Assembly: GCA_024362935.1 (NCBI GenBank)
Contig: JANCRA010000033.1
Span: forward strand, 8,265,001-8,329,000
Direction: 5' to 3'
Source of the DNA: Setophaga petechia
Lineage: Eukaryota > Chordata > Aves > Passeriformes > Parulidae
DNA length: 64,000 nt
The translations under genes and the position numbers were made by a program. Below, in pieces: positions 1 through 13,260 of the stretch (position 1 is the stretch's first letter; every line of letters begins with the position of its first letter). The notes under the pieces are model-generated. The model worked only from the letters and a program-made list of their open reading frames with translations, had not been told where the DNA came from and ran no database searches.

Positions 1-3000
1 TTTAGCTCTTTCCAAAGGCAATATCTTGACCTACACCACACTCCCTTCATCCTAAGTGATGAAGCTGATGTTCTCTGCATTTATAGTCCATTATGCTCCT
101 GAACTTGATTCACTCAGATGTTCTCCTTTTAAACCCCGTAAACAAAGCAGAACCAGGAGCTGTGTAACCATCTCACTTGACCAGAAACAGGAATGCAGGG
201 TCCTAATATTGAATATTGATCATGGAAAGCTAATGCTGCCACAGTTAACTCTGCATGACCTGACCAGCGTACTTAAGTCTGGATTTCTAATTTTCCTTGG
301 CTGGGGATAAAGCAATATCTTATTTACCAGATAACATCTTTATTATAAGCATCTTGCACAGCCTTTCCACTTCAGCCCACATGGGTTTCTTCTGCTCTTG
401 GCATGGATCAATGAAGTCAATATTTCTGACTGCAAAGCTTTGTATGACTTACACATATTTAAAAGGATAAATCCCAATCAACAACTCCTCTGCTTGAACA
501 TAACCATTATAATCCTTATCTTTGATCCTTTGGGCTACAGCAAGCAGGGAAAGGAAGGAGTACATCTCTGCAGCTCTCAGGAAATAGTTATGATGACAGC
601 AGGAGATAAACAACATTGCCTGGCTTTGCTGGCTGGAATTTCTCCAGCAAAACCAGTAAGTGGTGCTACAGTTTCATGAGTCCAAACTGGCCAGCAAGGC
701 CTCAAACTGGAGTGACAACCCCTGAGGTGCCAAAATGTGCAACAGCCCTGCAGCCAAGCTCCTGAGCCTCCCCAGCACTGAGGCTCACAGGAGATTTGTT
801 TCCCACAGGAGAAGTCGAGGCTCATCAGAAGAACCTCTCCATGATGATATTCCCATCAAAGGGAGGGGAAGAGGGTCACAGCCACAGCTCCATTTAGCAC
901 AACTCAACTTCTTTACCAGATGAGATGGAGTTCCATAAATCAAGCTGGGAATCTGCCTAAGTTATGTTCAGGGAGTTGGATTTAATCACTCTAAGGCTTG
1001 CTTTAGTCCTGTGAATTTCAAATGCTGCAACCAGCCTTTCTTCAGCATATGGAGGCCACAGAAGTTCAAAGCAAGCACATTTCAACAGGAGGGTTTCACT
1101 TTTGAGGGTTAAGTTGTTGGCCAACCCCACATTTTGCTGCTACACCACCAAATCCCACTAATACAGATGCAGCTTGTTCTGCCAAAAGAGCGGTTTTAGC
1201 AGTGAAGTTTTTACTAATTCCCTAAATGAAATAAGCTTCATCAGCAAAATCACTTTTGTTTAGTACAGCTGAACCTGTGCTGAAGGTTGTACCAACACAG
1301 AAGTGCTATTAAAAATAAAAGGAATGACAACCCTAACCAAAATTATTGTGCTGACAACAGGTTTTACTGACTTTAAGGTTCCTTTAGAAAAAAAATGTAC
1401 CAGAAAAGGCAAGTAGGGAAAAGAGAAAGGCAAACAGGGTGGGAGGGCAGGGAAAAGAATGAAAAAAGGATTCCTTTTGGCCCAGTAGTCAAAGTATTTT
1501 CTGAAGTTCTTGCTTTGCTCTGGAAGCAGCCAAACAACTTCAAAAGGCGTGTTTGTTTTATTGAGAGGCCTCAGAGATCTTTTGATTTGGAGCCACGTGT
1601 CCCAGCCCTGCTCACCCCAGGCAGGGTGGGCCAGCTGAGGCCAGAGCAGCTCCTCCATGGGAAAAGGACACGAGGAGAGGAGCAGGCCTTGTCCTCACAG
1701 GGCTTCCATCAGGGCTGAGCCCCAGGTGGGTATTTGCCCAAAGGGGCAGCAGGAGAAGCTGCCCTGCTCTGGTGTGCAGGAGGCAGAGCCACACAAACCC
1801 ACTCGGGCTCCTTTGTTCAGCCGAGGAGGGAACAGAACTGCAGCAACTGCAACTGGCGTTGGTTTTGTTCTTTTTTTTTTCTTTTAAGCATCTCCATTTC
1901 TCATAGAGTTTACACTTTTATAGGCAGAAAAACTTTCTTTTCTGCAGAGAGCTTCCAAAATGGTCTGTGCTAAAGTTATTTCACACATATTACACTGACA
2001 CTTTCCATACTATGCAAATATCAGCATCTTAACATTGGGGCATCTCCTCAGTATTTGCATTTATAGCAGACTTTGGAAGATTGAGTTATAAAAAAAGAGG
2101 CTGTCTTTGAGTCATGCTTAGTCTAAACTGCTCAACGAGGTAACAGTTTGCAAAACTGCAACCATAAACCAGATAGTCCTCGAAAAAAGAAAAAAGAAAC
2201 AGCAGAGAGAAATAAAATTGTATGGACATCTTGTGCAGAGATTATTTCCTAATGTGTGGATGTAAAGTACTCAGCAGAATGGATGTTTCTGCTGCCTTTG
2301 GTTCCCACTGCAATACAAACCATTAGAATAATTTATCACAGAAAACCTCAGACCTGAGAGGAGGGAGGGAGTAGGGGCTGCAGAGTGAAAAGCTCTCTTG
2401 ACCTAATCTCTGTTCTTATCCCCAGGAATGAATTTCACTGCTGGAGCTCCACAGAACTGTAGCAAAAGTCAAAATAATTCTGGTTGATTTTCAACTCCAC
2501 TTCTTTGGCCTCTCTCTCCCCATTAATTGGGAATTTTGGCAGATCACAGAGCCAATCAAACAGGTTTGTCACCAGTGTTATTTTGCCTTAACAGGATGTT
2601 ATGGCCTCAGAAACATTCCTGATGACACAGAAAAACGTTTCCTCTCTGGTTTAAACATCCAAATGATTGTTGATCATAAGGACATAACCCAGCAATGCTC
2701 ATGTGCTGCACAGACCAAGTTTTTTGTAAAGTAAACTTTTCTCAGAAATTAATTTGTAATAAAGGTTGCCTGAATTGAGTAGGAAATTTTACATCTGTTT
2801 CAGGGTCTAAAAACAAAAAGGAAGGGAGAAAAAGAAGCATAAAGCCACACTTAGCAAAGCACTGCTCAGGCCAGGGTCAGATGCAGCTCCCTGCAGAGGC
2901 TCCTCTTCCATTAAAAAAAAAAAAAAAGTGATTTTTGGGCTGTAAATTGCAGAGGGAAGGTAAGGATTTGACAAAGGAAACCAGACTCTCCTTGATTTTA

Positions 3001-5579
3001 AGGAAATTAACATTTTCAATAAACCTGATAGATCCTGGCCACATGTTGAACATCATGCAAGGCCCTGCTTTTCTACAGCTACAATAAAATAATAAAAAAA
3101 AAGTGCTTTTCTGGAGACCTGTTGCAGACAATGCTCCCTTCTGGCAATGCAGCCCCCGCTGCTGCTCCCTCCCACACGTGGCATGTGCCTCTGTGTGTTT
3201 GCAGATGCACTTCTCTCTCATTTTTATTTATTTGCCTCAACAGCGTGGGCAGAAACCGAATCCAGAGATTTTGGCTCCTTTAGCTCTGCAGCTCTTTTAT
3301 CTCATTCCTGAGCCCTCCTCACAAGGAGCTGGGATGGTGCAGCCACGTGACTTTGAGTGGAATTGGGGAAACAAGAGAAACTCTGAATTCAGGAGGAGAC
3401 TCCACTCTGCCCATGCCTTGGGCTGCACCTCAGAGATCCCAGGTGTCATTTCTGGGAGGCTCCAGCCCTGATCCAAGCAATGCCATTTGCAGCAAACTAT
3501 TAATGGAGAACAATGGCTTGACCCAAAACGTATTAAAATAGACATCATGAAAAATATCTGGGAATTGAAAAGCAGAAGTGAACCAGTGGTTGTAGAAACA
3601 ATAAAAAAAGGCTTTGAAAATGCCCTAAAGCCAAATACATATTTTCAAAACTGCAAGTTTTACCAATTTTTTTCTTGGGCGAAAAAAAATCTCTCTATGA
3701 CCTTAAGGCACAACAAATATATTAGGCATAGATCATTTCTAAGCGTTTTTGGCCTTTGTTAGGAAAACATCAATTTTTTGCTGTTTGCAAGTACTTTTTC
3801 TGGCCACACACAAACCTCCTGCCTCACCCCAAAACGTCCTTTTGCTTCTTTCCTTATTCTTCAATGCCACAACTTTTGAAAAACTCCAACACTGCAAACG
3901 CTCAGGTATGAGCCCACGGGGAGATCAGCAGCCCCAGGGCTGCAGCTGTGACCCCCTGGGATGGCAGCCAGCCCCTCTCCAGCCCTGCACACCAGGGAGG
4001 GCAGAGCCAAGCTCCCAGACCTGCTCTCCATCCAGTGCCAGCACAGCCAGCTGGCTTTGGGCTGCCTTGGAGCATCAGCACAGCAAACCTGCCCAGAACA
4101 CCACGAAAAACTGCCCAAAAAGCACCTTCTGCACTGAACTCCTGCCACACTCAGAGTTCTGATTAACAGCAGGATGAACAACCTGGGTAGAATGGCCTCA
4201 AAAATGCCAAGGTTGAAATAAGTGAAAGCCAGTTCTTAAATACTTCCCAAGTTCTCTAAATGAGCCACTTCTGGACCATTTTTTCCACATCACAGTCATT
4301 CATCATTCACCTTTTTGGTTTTAGGGTGAGATCTCTGTTTTCAGCAAGGTAGGATTTTAGAAGGCACACAGTAAGGGGGTTGTTGTGTCTGGGGCTGCTC
4401 CTCAGGGCTGGGGTATCCCAAATGTTCCTCCTCCTGCTGGATGGCTCTGGCAGAGGCTTTGCACAAGCCAGCCCCAAACCTCACCTCAGAAATGCTGGCT
4501 TGCTGTAACTTTGATCAGCACCAATCACCTCTGGAAGCTTCTGCTTCCAGCACTGCACATCAGTGCAACAGCTCCATCCCAAAAAACCAACCTGGCTTTT
4601 TCCAGGCAAAAATCCTCATGGCTGCTCACAACAAACGAGTCAATCACCTTCTTCAAAACCATCAACAATCACACAGGAGCAACCACCTGTGCTCCTGCAC
4701 CCTACACCAACAGATTGATTGGCTCCAGCTTAGAAACCACAACAAAAAGACATTAAACTGCCCAGAAGTTCCATTTAAAATAGAAAACACAATAGTCAGA
4801 GCTCAGAGTGAGGCTTACCAGGCTCCCAGGAAGGGCACCAACTCTGTTCTCCACGTGGGAAGCAGGTGCAGGATTTTTGGCTCAGCCCTTTGCCCAGGAT
4901 AAATAAATTCCCCATTACACCCGGAATCTTTTACAGCTGCTCAACAAAAATCAGAGTTTTTTTAAAGGGCTATGTAAGCACGGTAGGGAAAAGCAGCAAA
5001 ATTCCTAAGGGGAGAGATTCCTTCTGTAAATACCTCTCAGGAAGAGCCAGTGGAATACAAAGCCTTCAAATGGCCAAAACATAAACCAACTAACACCCTA
5101 TAACCACTCGAAATTGTCTTTTAAAACATTTTAAATACTGCTGATGAGATTAAAATGAAAGAAAACATCAGCCTTCCAAGAAAAAATACACTTTTCCAAA
5201 ACCTGTTTCTCAAATAGAGAAGCTGCTTCTCTAATTAAGCAATTAAGGCTCAGCAAGGCAGACGTTATTATCACATAAAGGTCATTTCAAATGAAGAGGA
5301 GCTGAAAACCACTGTTGTTGGAGAGTTTTGTGAATGATCTCCTTATGATGGGGTGGCTGCTGGTTTGAAGGGAGCTGAGAATTACTGTAGGAGTGTCTGG
5401 AGTGTGTTCAGCTCCCTGGGACGGCAGGGTCTGCTCCTGGGGCTGGCTCAGCTCCTGCTGCAGCCTCAGTCCCTCCGTGCCTGTGCAGAGCTCTGTGCAC
5501 ACCTGGCTGGCTGAGCAGGGTCACATCCACACAGCACCACTGGCTGAGCTAGAGGGAGACAAGGACAGGAGCCAGCAGT
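1..5579. other. Non-coding DNA, downstream side of TSHZ2
   Basis: No gene is recognisable on either strand. Open frames are short, lack similarity to anything I know and have no splice or codon-use support. It contains a T-run near 1870 and an A-run near 2912. It most likely lies in the 3' UTR intron of TSHZ2 or in its 3' flank. Confidence 0.6.
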
Positions 5580-5589
5580 CAGGCAAGGA

Positions 5590-5830
5590 CATTGTGCCCT
5601 TGGTGCAACATCAGGATAGGGAGGAAAATCTTTGGCAGAAACGTGAAGAATAGTTTCAATAGAATAACTACAAGAATGTAGAAGTAGGCGTAGTTGGCTG
5701 ATAAGTAACTAACCAATAGTGAGCTCGCCTTTGCAATATGTATGAGCTTCATTAACACCAATATAAATATGTGTACCTATCAATAAAGTTCGAGATTCAC
5801 TGATGGTTTATGTTAAGTCCTGTGTTTCTT
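5590..5830 (+). mobile_element. Probable endogenous retrovirus LTR fragment
   Basis: The segment has promoter-like elements in LTR order: CCAAT at 5713-5717, TATAAAT at 5762-5768 and AATAAA at 5782-5787, then a U5-like tail. The 20-base TATA-to-poly(A) spacing resembles avian alpharetrovirus/ERVK-type LTRs. I could not fix the TG...CA ends or a target duplication. No gag, pol or env lies next to it, so it would be a solitary or partial LTR. Confidence 0.55.
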
Positions 5831-8800
5831 CCACCATTCCCAACCCTTGCCCCTCCTGGGTGAATCTCAGCCAGCCAAGCCAGGGAAGCTGGGCTGGGCT
5901 TAACCCGTGGAAGTGACAGGGCAGGGAGTGCAGCACCATGCTCTGGATCCATCCCCCAGGTGCTGTTAGTGCTGAGCAGCCGTGGGGATGCTGGAACCCT
6001 AAAATGCAGCAAATCCTTCAGTGTTCCACAGACAGCAAACAGAAAAGGGGATCTGAACAGGTTTAACTGGATCTGATGTGATAATTAATGTCCAGTGAGG
6101 GATGTGGGGGAAAGAGGAGGGACGAAACATAAAAACAATTTCCACCTTTATTTTAAGTTCTTTTGACAGATGGGAATATTTTCTGTTATGCTACTTGTGG
6201 TTTGGGTAATGAGATTAGGCCTTGCATAGCAGGAAGCAGAATTAACTTTGTTTACTTAAAGTGACACCGTCAGCTTGGAAAATCACATTTCCATCTGAAA
6301 TGCAGTGCCTACTATCATTACAAATAACCCTTGAGATCATGATAACTAAAGGAGATTAGAGATGAAAAGAACATGTTTCACCCTCTCTGTCTTTTTATTC
6401 TTTTAGATAGACTTGGTTCACACTGTGCAGCTGAGAGCACTCCCTGCACAGAGTCCCCACCTCTCCCTGTCCCTCCCTGTGCCCTGGCTGCTCAAGGTGC
6501 AGGAGGGAGCAGCAGGCTGGGGGTGAGAGCCCAGCTGGTCTCAGGCATCCTGAAAAAATACCTCCCTAAAGGCAACTGGCGTGGCAGGAGAAAAAAATCC
6601 AACATAGCAGCATTTTGAAATGCATTTAACATTGGGTATACACTGAAATTATAATTAAAAAAAAAAAGAAGACTGGAATTTGTAGAAGCTGGCTGACTAT
6701 AAGTCCTTTAGCACTGGCCCCTGAGTGACTTCCAGCTCTAAAAACCCGGGTGTCACCATCTGCTGCATCACACACAGGTGACAGGATGGATCCTTGGGAA
6801 GCCAGGGAGAAGAGGGAAAGGTTTTACAGCAGGATATTTCCTGCAGAGCCAGCTGAAGCACTGGGATGGGCATGTGTTAAACGAGCAGGCTTGCACAGCC
6901 ACCAGGGAACACTGGCAGGGGAAGGGGTGTCCTGAGTCCTCCCTGCTGTTCCTGCAGAACCCATCCTGGACGGGTGGCAATCATCACAGAGAGGGCTGGT
7001 GATGGGCACCCGAGGCTGTTCCTGGTGCTTCTCCCTCCCGTGGCAGCCACAGCCAAGCACAGGACGTGTCCTGGGGGTGCTGCTGAGCTGTGACCCTGGC
7101 AGTGCTCACCAGTGAGGAAATGCCCCCTCTCTGGCACAGTCACTGCTGCTTCACGTCAGAGAGTGACAGGTAAAGAGAAAAATCTGGGCCCAGCACAGAG
7201 ATGGATCCAAAATACATAAATAACCAATTAAGAGAAAATATTAATAAAAATATTGTAACAGATCCCAATCTGCTGCTGAGTACCAATTGCCAGTAATAAT
7301 CTCTATGGTAACTGAACTCTCTTTGGCCTCTCTCTGTATGCAACTAGTGTTTTATGTTTTGGTTTTTTTTTCCCCTTCCCCTATTTTCATGGAAAGTTTT
7401 CAAAACTGGTTTAAATATTATGATATTTTCCTCTTCAAGTGCTAACTGGGAGAAGTACTGAGTTTGTGTCAGTCTCTAAGCAGATTTTCCCTTCCTTGCA
7501 TGACTGCCTCAGAGGTGACTTTTGGGAGGCCACGGCCTGGAATTTCTGTTCAGACACATAACAGGTGAGGGAGGTTTTCCAAATCTAAGAGGTTAAGGAA
7601 CAGATAAACTGATGGGGAAGAAAGAAAAAATATACTATCTAAAGATGTTACTTTCAGTAGCTGGGGAAACTCTGCCTTTTTTTGGTATTTTTTATTGTTT
7701 CCTGGCTGTACTTGGCTCTTCTCACCAGCTGCTCTCCTGCCATCCCAGCAGCATTTCTGAGCTCTGCATGTTCCCCTTTCCCAGCCTGCTCCTGCTTTGG
7801 CTGCTGGATCCAAAGGAAGGCATCACCTTTGGAAGCAGCACCACTCAGCAAATATTCATTGTGTTACATCACAGAGGAGCAGGAAGATTTCAAGGGAGGA
7901 CACACAGAATCCTGTGGAAACTGTTCCCATGTGCACCAGCAACACCCCAGGGTTTTACTCAACTTCTCCTCACTACAGCACAAATAATTGTAACATGATT
8001 TTGCACTGGAAGTGTCAGACCTTTATTCAGTCTGGATTTTTCAACTGTAACTCTGTTATGGCAAAAGATCCCAAATGAGAGAGTTTGGAATTAGATGTGA
8101 CCACTGAGTGAAGAGATGATCTTGAATTCCATTTTGAAAGACTTCAGAAAGGGCCATGTGAGCAGTGCTCTCTCTTTCCCTTTAAAGCTGAGATTTCTTT
8201 TTAGAGACATAGAACATTTAGGTGCTGAAGGATTGTGTAAAATCCCTGTGGAAGTTCATGTTTGGAGGTGCTGGATGAATCAGTCATTCTGCAACTCTTG
8301 CTCCTTTATACAACAGCCCAAAGCAAGACCATGAAGCTGAAGTTGTGGAGTGGTCTGAAAAAATGGAGCTGGATTCAGATCCAGATCTGAATTTCCTAGT
8401 GGTTGCCTGTCTTCCATCTGTTTGTATTTGGATGTCTCTTAGGATATAAGCAGCAGTTCTGGAGTGTCACACATGAATAAAGTGGATAATTATAAAATTA
8501 AAAGATATAACGTGCTTCTAAGGGAGATAAGACTACAATTAAAGAGTATAAACAAAGCTGAGTCTGATGTTCAGACTGATATATTTATTCATTAAATGTA
8601 ATAACATAAACAAGACTATTAACTGTCATATTTTAATGATACTGTACCCTGCAAAACGTACTCAGGAAAAAGTCCTATTGACTTCAATAGCAATGCCACA
8701 TAAATTTAAATCATGGCTGCAGTAAAACAAAATGTCATCGTTCTTACAGAAGATTATTTGTTGTAAATATCCCAAAATGTTAAAAAAACACAAACCTGTA

Positions 8801-9409
8801 ACTCACTGAACTGAGGCTGAGCTCAAATGTTTTATCTGTAAATCTGAAGGAAGCCAGTAGGCAATGCAGAAACCTGTTCCCCAGATAACTGAAATTCAGT
8901 ATTCCCACGAGGGGAAAACAGCCAGGCAAAGCTGCTGTCTATCCCTCGTCTTTCTGGAAAACACTGGACATATTTTTGCCCAGGAGATGGCAAAAATTGG
9001 GCAAATGTCACTTCATATCAGCAGTGTTAAGATCAGATTCTGACCTTTTAAAATATTGTTAACAGTCAGCAAGAGAGGAAGCCTTACAGCAAAAATTTCT
9101 CTCTGGAAAATATGCAATAACTTGCTTGGGGTATGTAAAAAGACTGTCTGGAAGGAGAAAAAGGGTTTCAAGAATTCTCCCTTGCTGCAACAGCATCAGT
9201 GCCAAGAAGATGTAAAATGGGACCACATGGAGTCACAACAATTCATCCCCCTTTGCATCCCCTGCTCACGCAGGGCACCAGGCAGGGCAGAGGCAGCTCT
9301 GGTGTGAGCAGCACAAACAGAGGTGACCTTCCAAGGGGCCTCAGCCCAAATGTGTGACCTGCACTGAACTGTGAATGATGATGTCAAATGTTTGCCCGCA
9401 GAATTCAAT
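5831..9409. other. Non-coding DNA, no gene seen
   Basis: There is no recognisable gene or RNA. It holds an A-run near 6657 and an AT-rich stretch at about 8450-8800 with low CpG. Open frames are short and overlap on both strands without support. Confidence 0.6.
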
Positions 9410-9560
9410 TCCCTGGCGTTCGCCGCACGCTCAGCGTCACTTGAAGTGCCGAGAAAACGAGCGCTCACTGTGCCATGACAAAGGCCATTGGTTGCCTCTT
9501 TACTGAGCCTGATACATATGGTGAAAACATATTGACTAATTACTTGCCATTTTCAAAAAC
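9410..9560. promoter_or_regulatory. CpG cluster in AT-rich DNA, possible conserved regulatory element
   Basis: About eight CpG dinucleotides occur in 9416-9465, in sequence whose surroundings are CpG-poor. AT-rich sequence of conserved-element texture follows, with a CCATTGG core near 9485. Retained CpGs suggest constraint or absence of germline methylation. No exon signal accompanies it. Confidence 0.3.
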
Positions 9561-12099
9561 TGAAACCACTCCAAAGCCAGGCCCAGGATAATAGAACAAG
9601 ACAGAGAACGGGGAATAAGGACTGGGAGAACGGGGAGGGGGAAGAGCCCAACGCTGTGACTGCTCATCCCTTATTCAACATCTGCTTTGAAATATGCAGA
9701 GGAACAACGTCTCCCTGCTCCAAACTGCTTAATGAAAGCTGGGAAATTAATGCACCTGATTAGTACAGCTGTTCAAAACAGAGGCTGGCTGAAGTTCACA
9801 GACAGAATCAGACCCAGCCTGCTCCCACAGGAGCACACAAGGCTGAGATTCAGCTCGGTGGTGCTCCGTTTCCCAGTTTTCCAGGATTCTGGGAAGGATT
9901 CTTTCAGGATTCTTTCCAGGATTCTCTCTCCCAGAGAGGCAGCAGAGCCCTGGGCCGTGGTGATGAAGCACTTTGAAGGAGATGGATTGAAGGGGTCGGT
10001 GTGGAGAGCGAGTCACTGAGACACAATTCCCATTTTGGCTTTCCAAACCCCAGCAGTCCCTCCCAGCACAGCCCCTGACAGGATCCCCCAGCACAGCCTT
10101 CCCAGGAGCCTTTTTAGTGCCACCTCACTGCCAGCACCTCGGAGCCCTGACAAACCAGTCCACTCAGCTGATGAGGAATCCTCCCTAAGTAGTGGGATGA
10201 ACGTTTGACAAGTTAATTTCAAGGTAGCTCATGGAGTAGAAGCAACGGAGAGCTACACAACTGTAAAAAAAGAGAAATGTTGCTGGATAAATTCTGCCAG
10301 TAATGGATGTGTTACAGAAAATACACTTAAAATTCAAGCTCTTTGTATGAGAAGACAGGCTCTTTGGTTTCCAGGTAGGAATTTGAGGGCTCACTGGAGC
10401 TGGGGTTAACAGGAGTACAATTACTGCTATTAGAGTTTTATGATTATGAAACTTATGCTCCTGTATCCCCAATTTAGAAATAATAGGAAATGCTACATAT
10501 GACTTTTATAAAACCAAGACAATTGATATAGGAAAAAAAAATCAATAATTATTCCCTTTTATTTTTTCTTTAAGTCATCCAGATAATAGAAATCAGAGAC
10601 CTGAATAGGATGCCTGAAGTTAATGGCATTATTAGACAGAGAAAAAAGAAAGAGTGATCAAAAGTTTGACCCATTTACCAAAAAGTTCACAGTCTGTAGA
10701 ATCTTGCTATTCTACCAGTTGTTATTTTTTTAAATTCCAGATAACTCTCAAACCATGTTTGGAGGTTAGATGCAGTCTTAAGCAGAGACTCACAGCAATT
10801 CTCTATTACATTTCTATTATATGAGACAGAGTTGCTATTTTAGAAAGACATAGATAATCTGATATCTTTCATAAAAGTTTCAGAAGAAGTTTCATTTTCC
10901 AGCTTATAAACTAAAAATAAAACGCTTGAAATGATTGATTTTCCTTTAAGGCAACTGTGGAGCCTGAGTTGATAACAACACTGGTCAAGTCCTAGTAAAA
11001 CTCCTGGAAGAATTCCCAGCATTTTGAACAGGACCAGATATTGTTCATATTGTTTTTCATTCCTGTTCTAAGGTAAAAACTTGGGTAGATCATCACAATT
11101 TTGCCCCCGTTGCATAAATATGAAGGTTTAACAGACAGGCTGTTCTCCAGGGAGTGGGGAGAACTTTGTTCCACTGACTTTTTAACAGGAGTTTGCAAAC
11201 CTTCAAATCGTGCAGGTGTGAAAGCTGCTTTCCCTGCTCTGCTGCAGTTCCATATGAACTTTCCCCAGAAGCCTTGGGAAACAGCTCAATTCTAGATAAA
11301 AGCAATGAACAGAAATCCTATTTTTCCCCATTTTGTTCAAGCCATTCCCCAGGCAGTGGAGCCTTCCCTGGGCAGCCAAGGAGCCGCTCCCTCTGTCCTG
11401 GGAGAAGCAGGAGCAGTCCATCAGTAGGTACTAACAACTTCTTTAAATGCCTTTATTCTTTCCAAACAGGGTTTTTTAAAAGTTCTTGGCAGTTTCCCAG
11501 CAATGTGCACCCTGATGGAGCCCTGAGTGCTGTGCAGGAGTGAGAAGGGAGCTGGGGTAACACGTGGGAAGTTCCTTTGGATGCTCCCTTCCCTCCTGGA
11601 GGATTCACAGTTTTCGTGGTGTGTTTAATCCTGAGTTCAGCCTTCTCTGCCTTGTCTGCAAAACTGCTCAGTGCAGCCAGCCCAGGGAGTGCCTGCCATG
11701 CCTGAGAGTGGCACACAATGGGCTGGGAATGCCCGAGATGCTCCCTGCTCCTGCTTTTCCTATCACTGAGCACAACCCATCACTCGTGTCACAAGCAGGG
11801 GCTGGGAGGAAAGGCCAGTGCATTAAGACAGCACATAATTTACATCTCTGAGTTTCTGACATTAATCGTTTTACTTAAAGGAGCCAGTGGAATGTTTTGG
11901 TTTTTTTGGTCCCCCCTACCTCAAGTGACAACACCCAGGAGATAGTCTGGGCAAAAAAAATTATAAAAATAAATTAAAAAAAAAAAAGACTCAAAATTTT
12001 TTGCTAATTAAAAGTAAATGTGTTTTCCCATTTTTTGGCAATTTGATAACACAAAACACTTACTTGGGGGCCACAGGGGGAAACAAACTGAGACGGATA
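9561..12099. other. Non-coding DNA, no gene seen
   Basis: The only local structure noted is four copies of AGGATTCT at 11-12 base spacing (9883-9925) and an A-rich stretch at about 11955-11990. No gene or RNA is recognisable. Confidence 0.6.
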
Positions 12100-12320
12100 A
12101 AAAATGTTTTGTGTTCATCCAAGCAAGACTATGTTAATGCACATTATCCCATTAATGCACATCAACATCGGGAATAAGCGCGCCAATGCAAGCAAGAAGC
12201 ATACACTTATCATCATTTGATAACATGTTTAATGACAGATTGACGGTTGATTTGCAAATGTGAACTGGCATCAATGTTGCTAACTTCAGCTTCTGCCGCC
12301 TCCTCTGCTATGCCAGCATA
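12100..12320. promoter_or_regulatory. Candidate conserved non-coding element
   Basis: AT-rich, low-repeat sequence with repeated AATGCACAT words (12135-12165), a GCGCGCC core (12179-12185) and homeodomain-like cores such as TAATTTG and ATTTGCAAAT. This texture is typical of deeply conserved enhancers near developmental transcription factors. The call rests on texture alone. Confidence 0.35.
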
Positions 12321-13029
12321 TTTATGTGCATAATTTGATTTCGCAGCCACACTGTTAGTACATTTTTAATATTAACTATGCAAGAACAGACAGCCGAACT
12401 TAAGTTGCACTGATGGTTTGAGTTCATTAGATTGAAAAAGATGGGCAATGCTGACAAAGATGGAGATGGCAGCACAACATCAAAGAGGCAACACTTAACA
12501 AACACACTCCATTTTGAACAAACCGAACTAACACATTTCATGTTGTCGGCTGCAGCAGAGCCCTTATGTACAACAGCAAGGAAAAAATATGCTCCTGCCC
12601 TGGGCATGCTGACAGCAGCTCTGTGAGCAGCTCAGCAGGCCCCTGGCCACAGAGCTGGGAGATATTTCACTCATCCTCTGCAGGTAAAGGGCTGGTTCTG
12701 AGCTGATGGCCCAGTGACAGCAGCGGAACTCGGGGCTGGAGTTGCTCCTGATTTACACTGGGGCGAGGCAGAGCCCATCCCCATCTCCTCCCAGCAGTGC
12801 CTTCCCACAGCTGGGATTCTTTATGATGAATCATAAAGAGATTTGGCTGAGAGCTCTTGCAGGAGCAGAACTGAAGTTCAGAGCCCCAGGGCCTCGGGCT
12901 GTGAGGGGTGGGATGCCCTTCCCGTGTCATGGACACTCCTGGTGGCTGCCCCTCCTTTGGTCATCCTGGGCAATTCAGTTCTGCTCTGGAGAGAACACGT
13001 AGCAGTGAGCTGGGAGGAGAATATTTCAT

Positions 13030-13260
13030 CCTCTGCTCACATTAATGTCTGAGCATATACTGCATCTAGTATGAATTTGCTTGTTGTGCTGCAATATATA
13101 ATAAATTCCAGGCAGTAGCTTTATGGTGCACGTTGCAATTTTCAGTTTTATGCTACAAACTGACCATCCGCAGGATTCTGACCGTATAACCCGAGCCACT
13201 CCGTGCAGATGTAACATCAGCACCTCTGAAGCACGGGCAAACCATGATTTAGACACACAA
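13030..13260. promoter_or_regulatory. Candidate conserved non-coding element
   Basis: An AT-rich half (13070-13150) runs into a stretch that keeps several isolated CpGs (CATCCGC, GACCGTAT, CCCGAG, CTCCGTGC) at 13167-13207. There is no repeat, exon or tRNA structure. Conservation is inferred, not measured. Confidence 0.3.
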
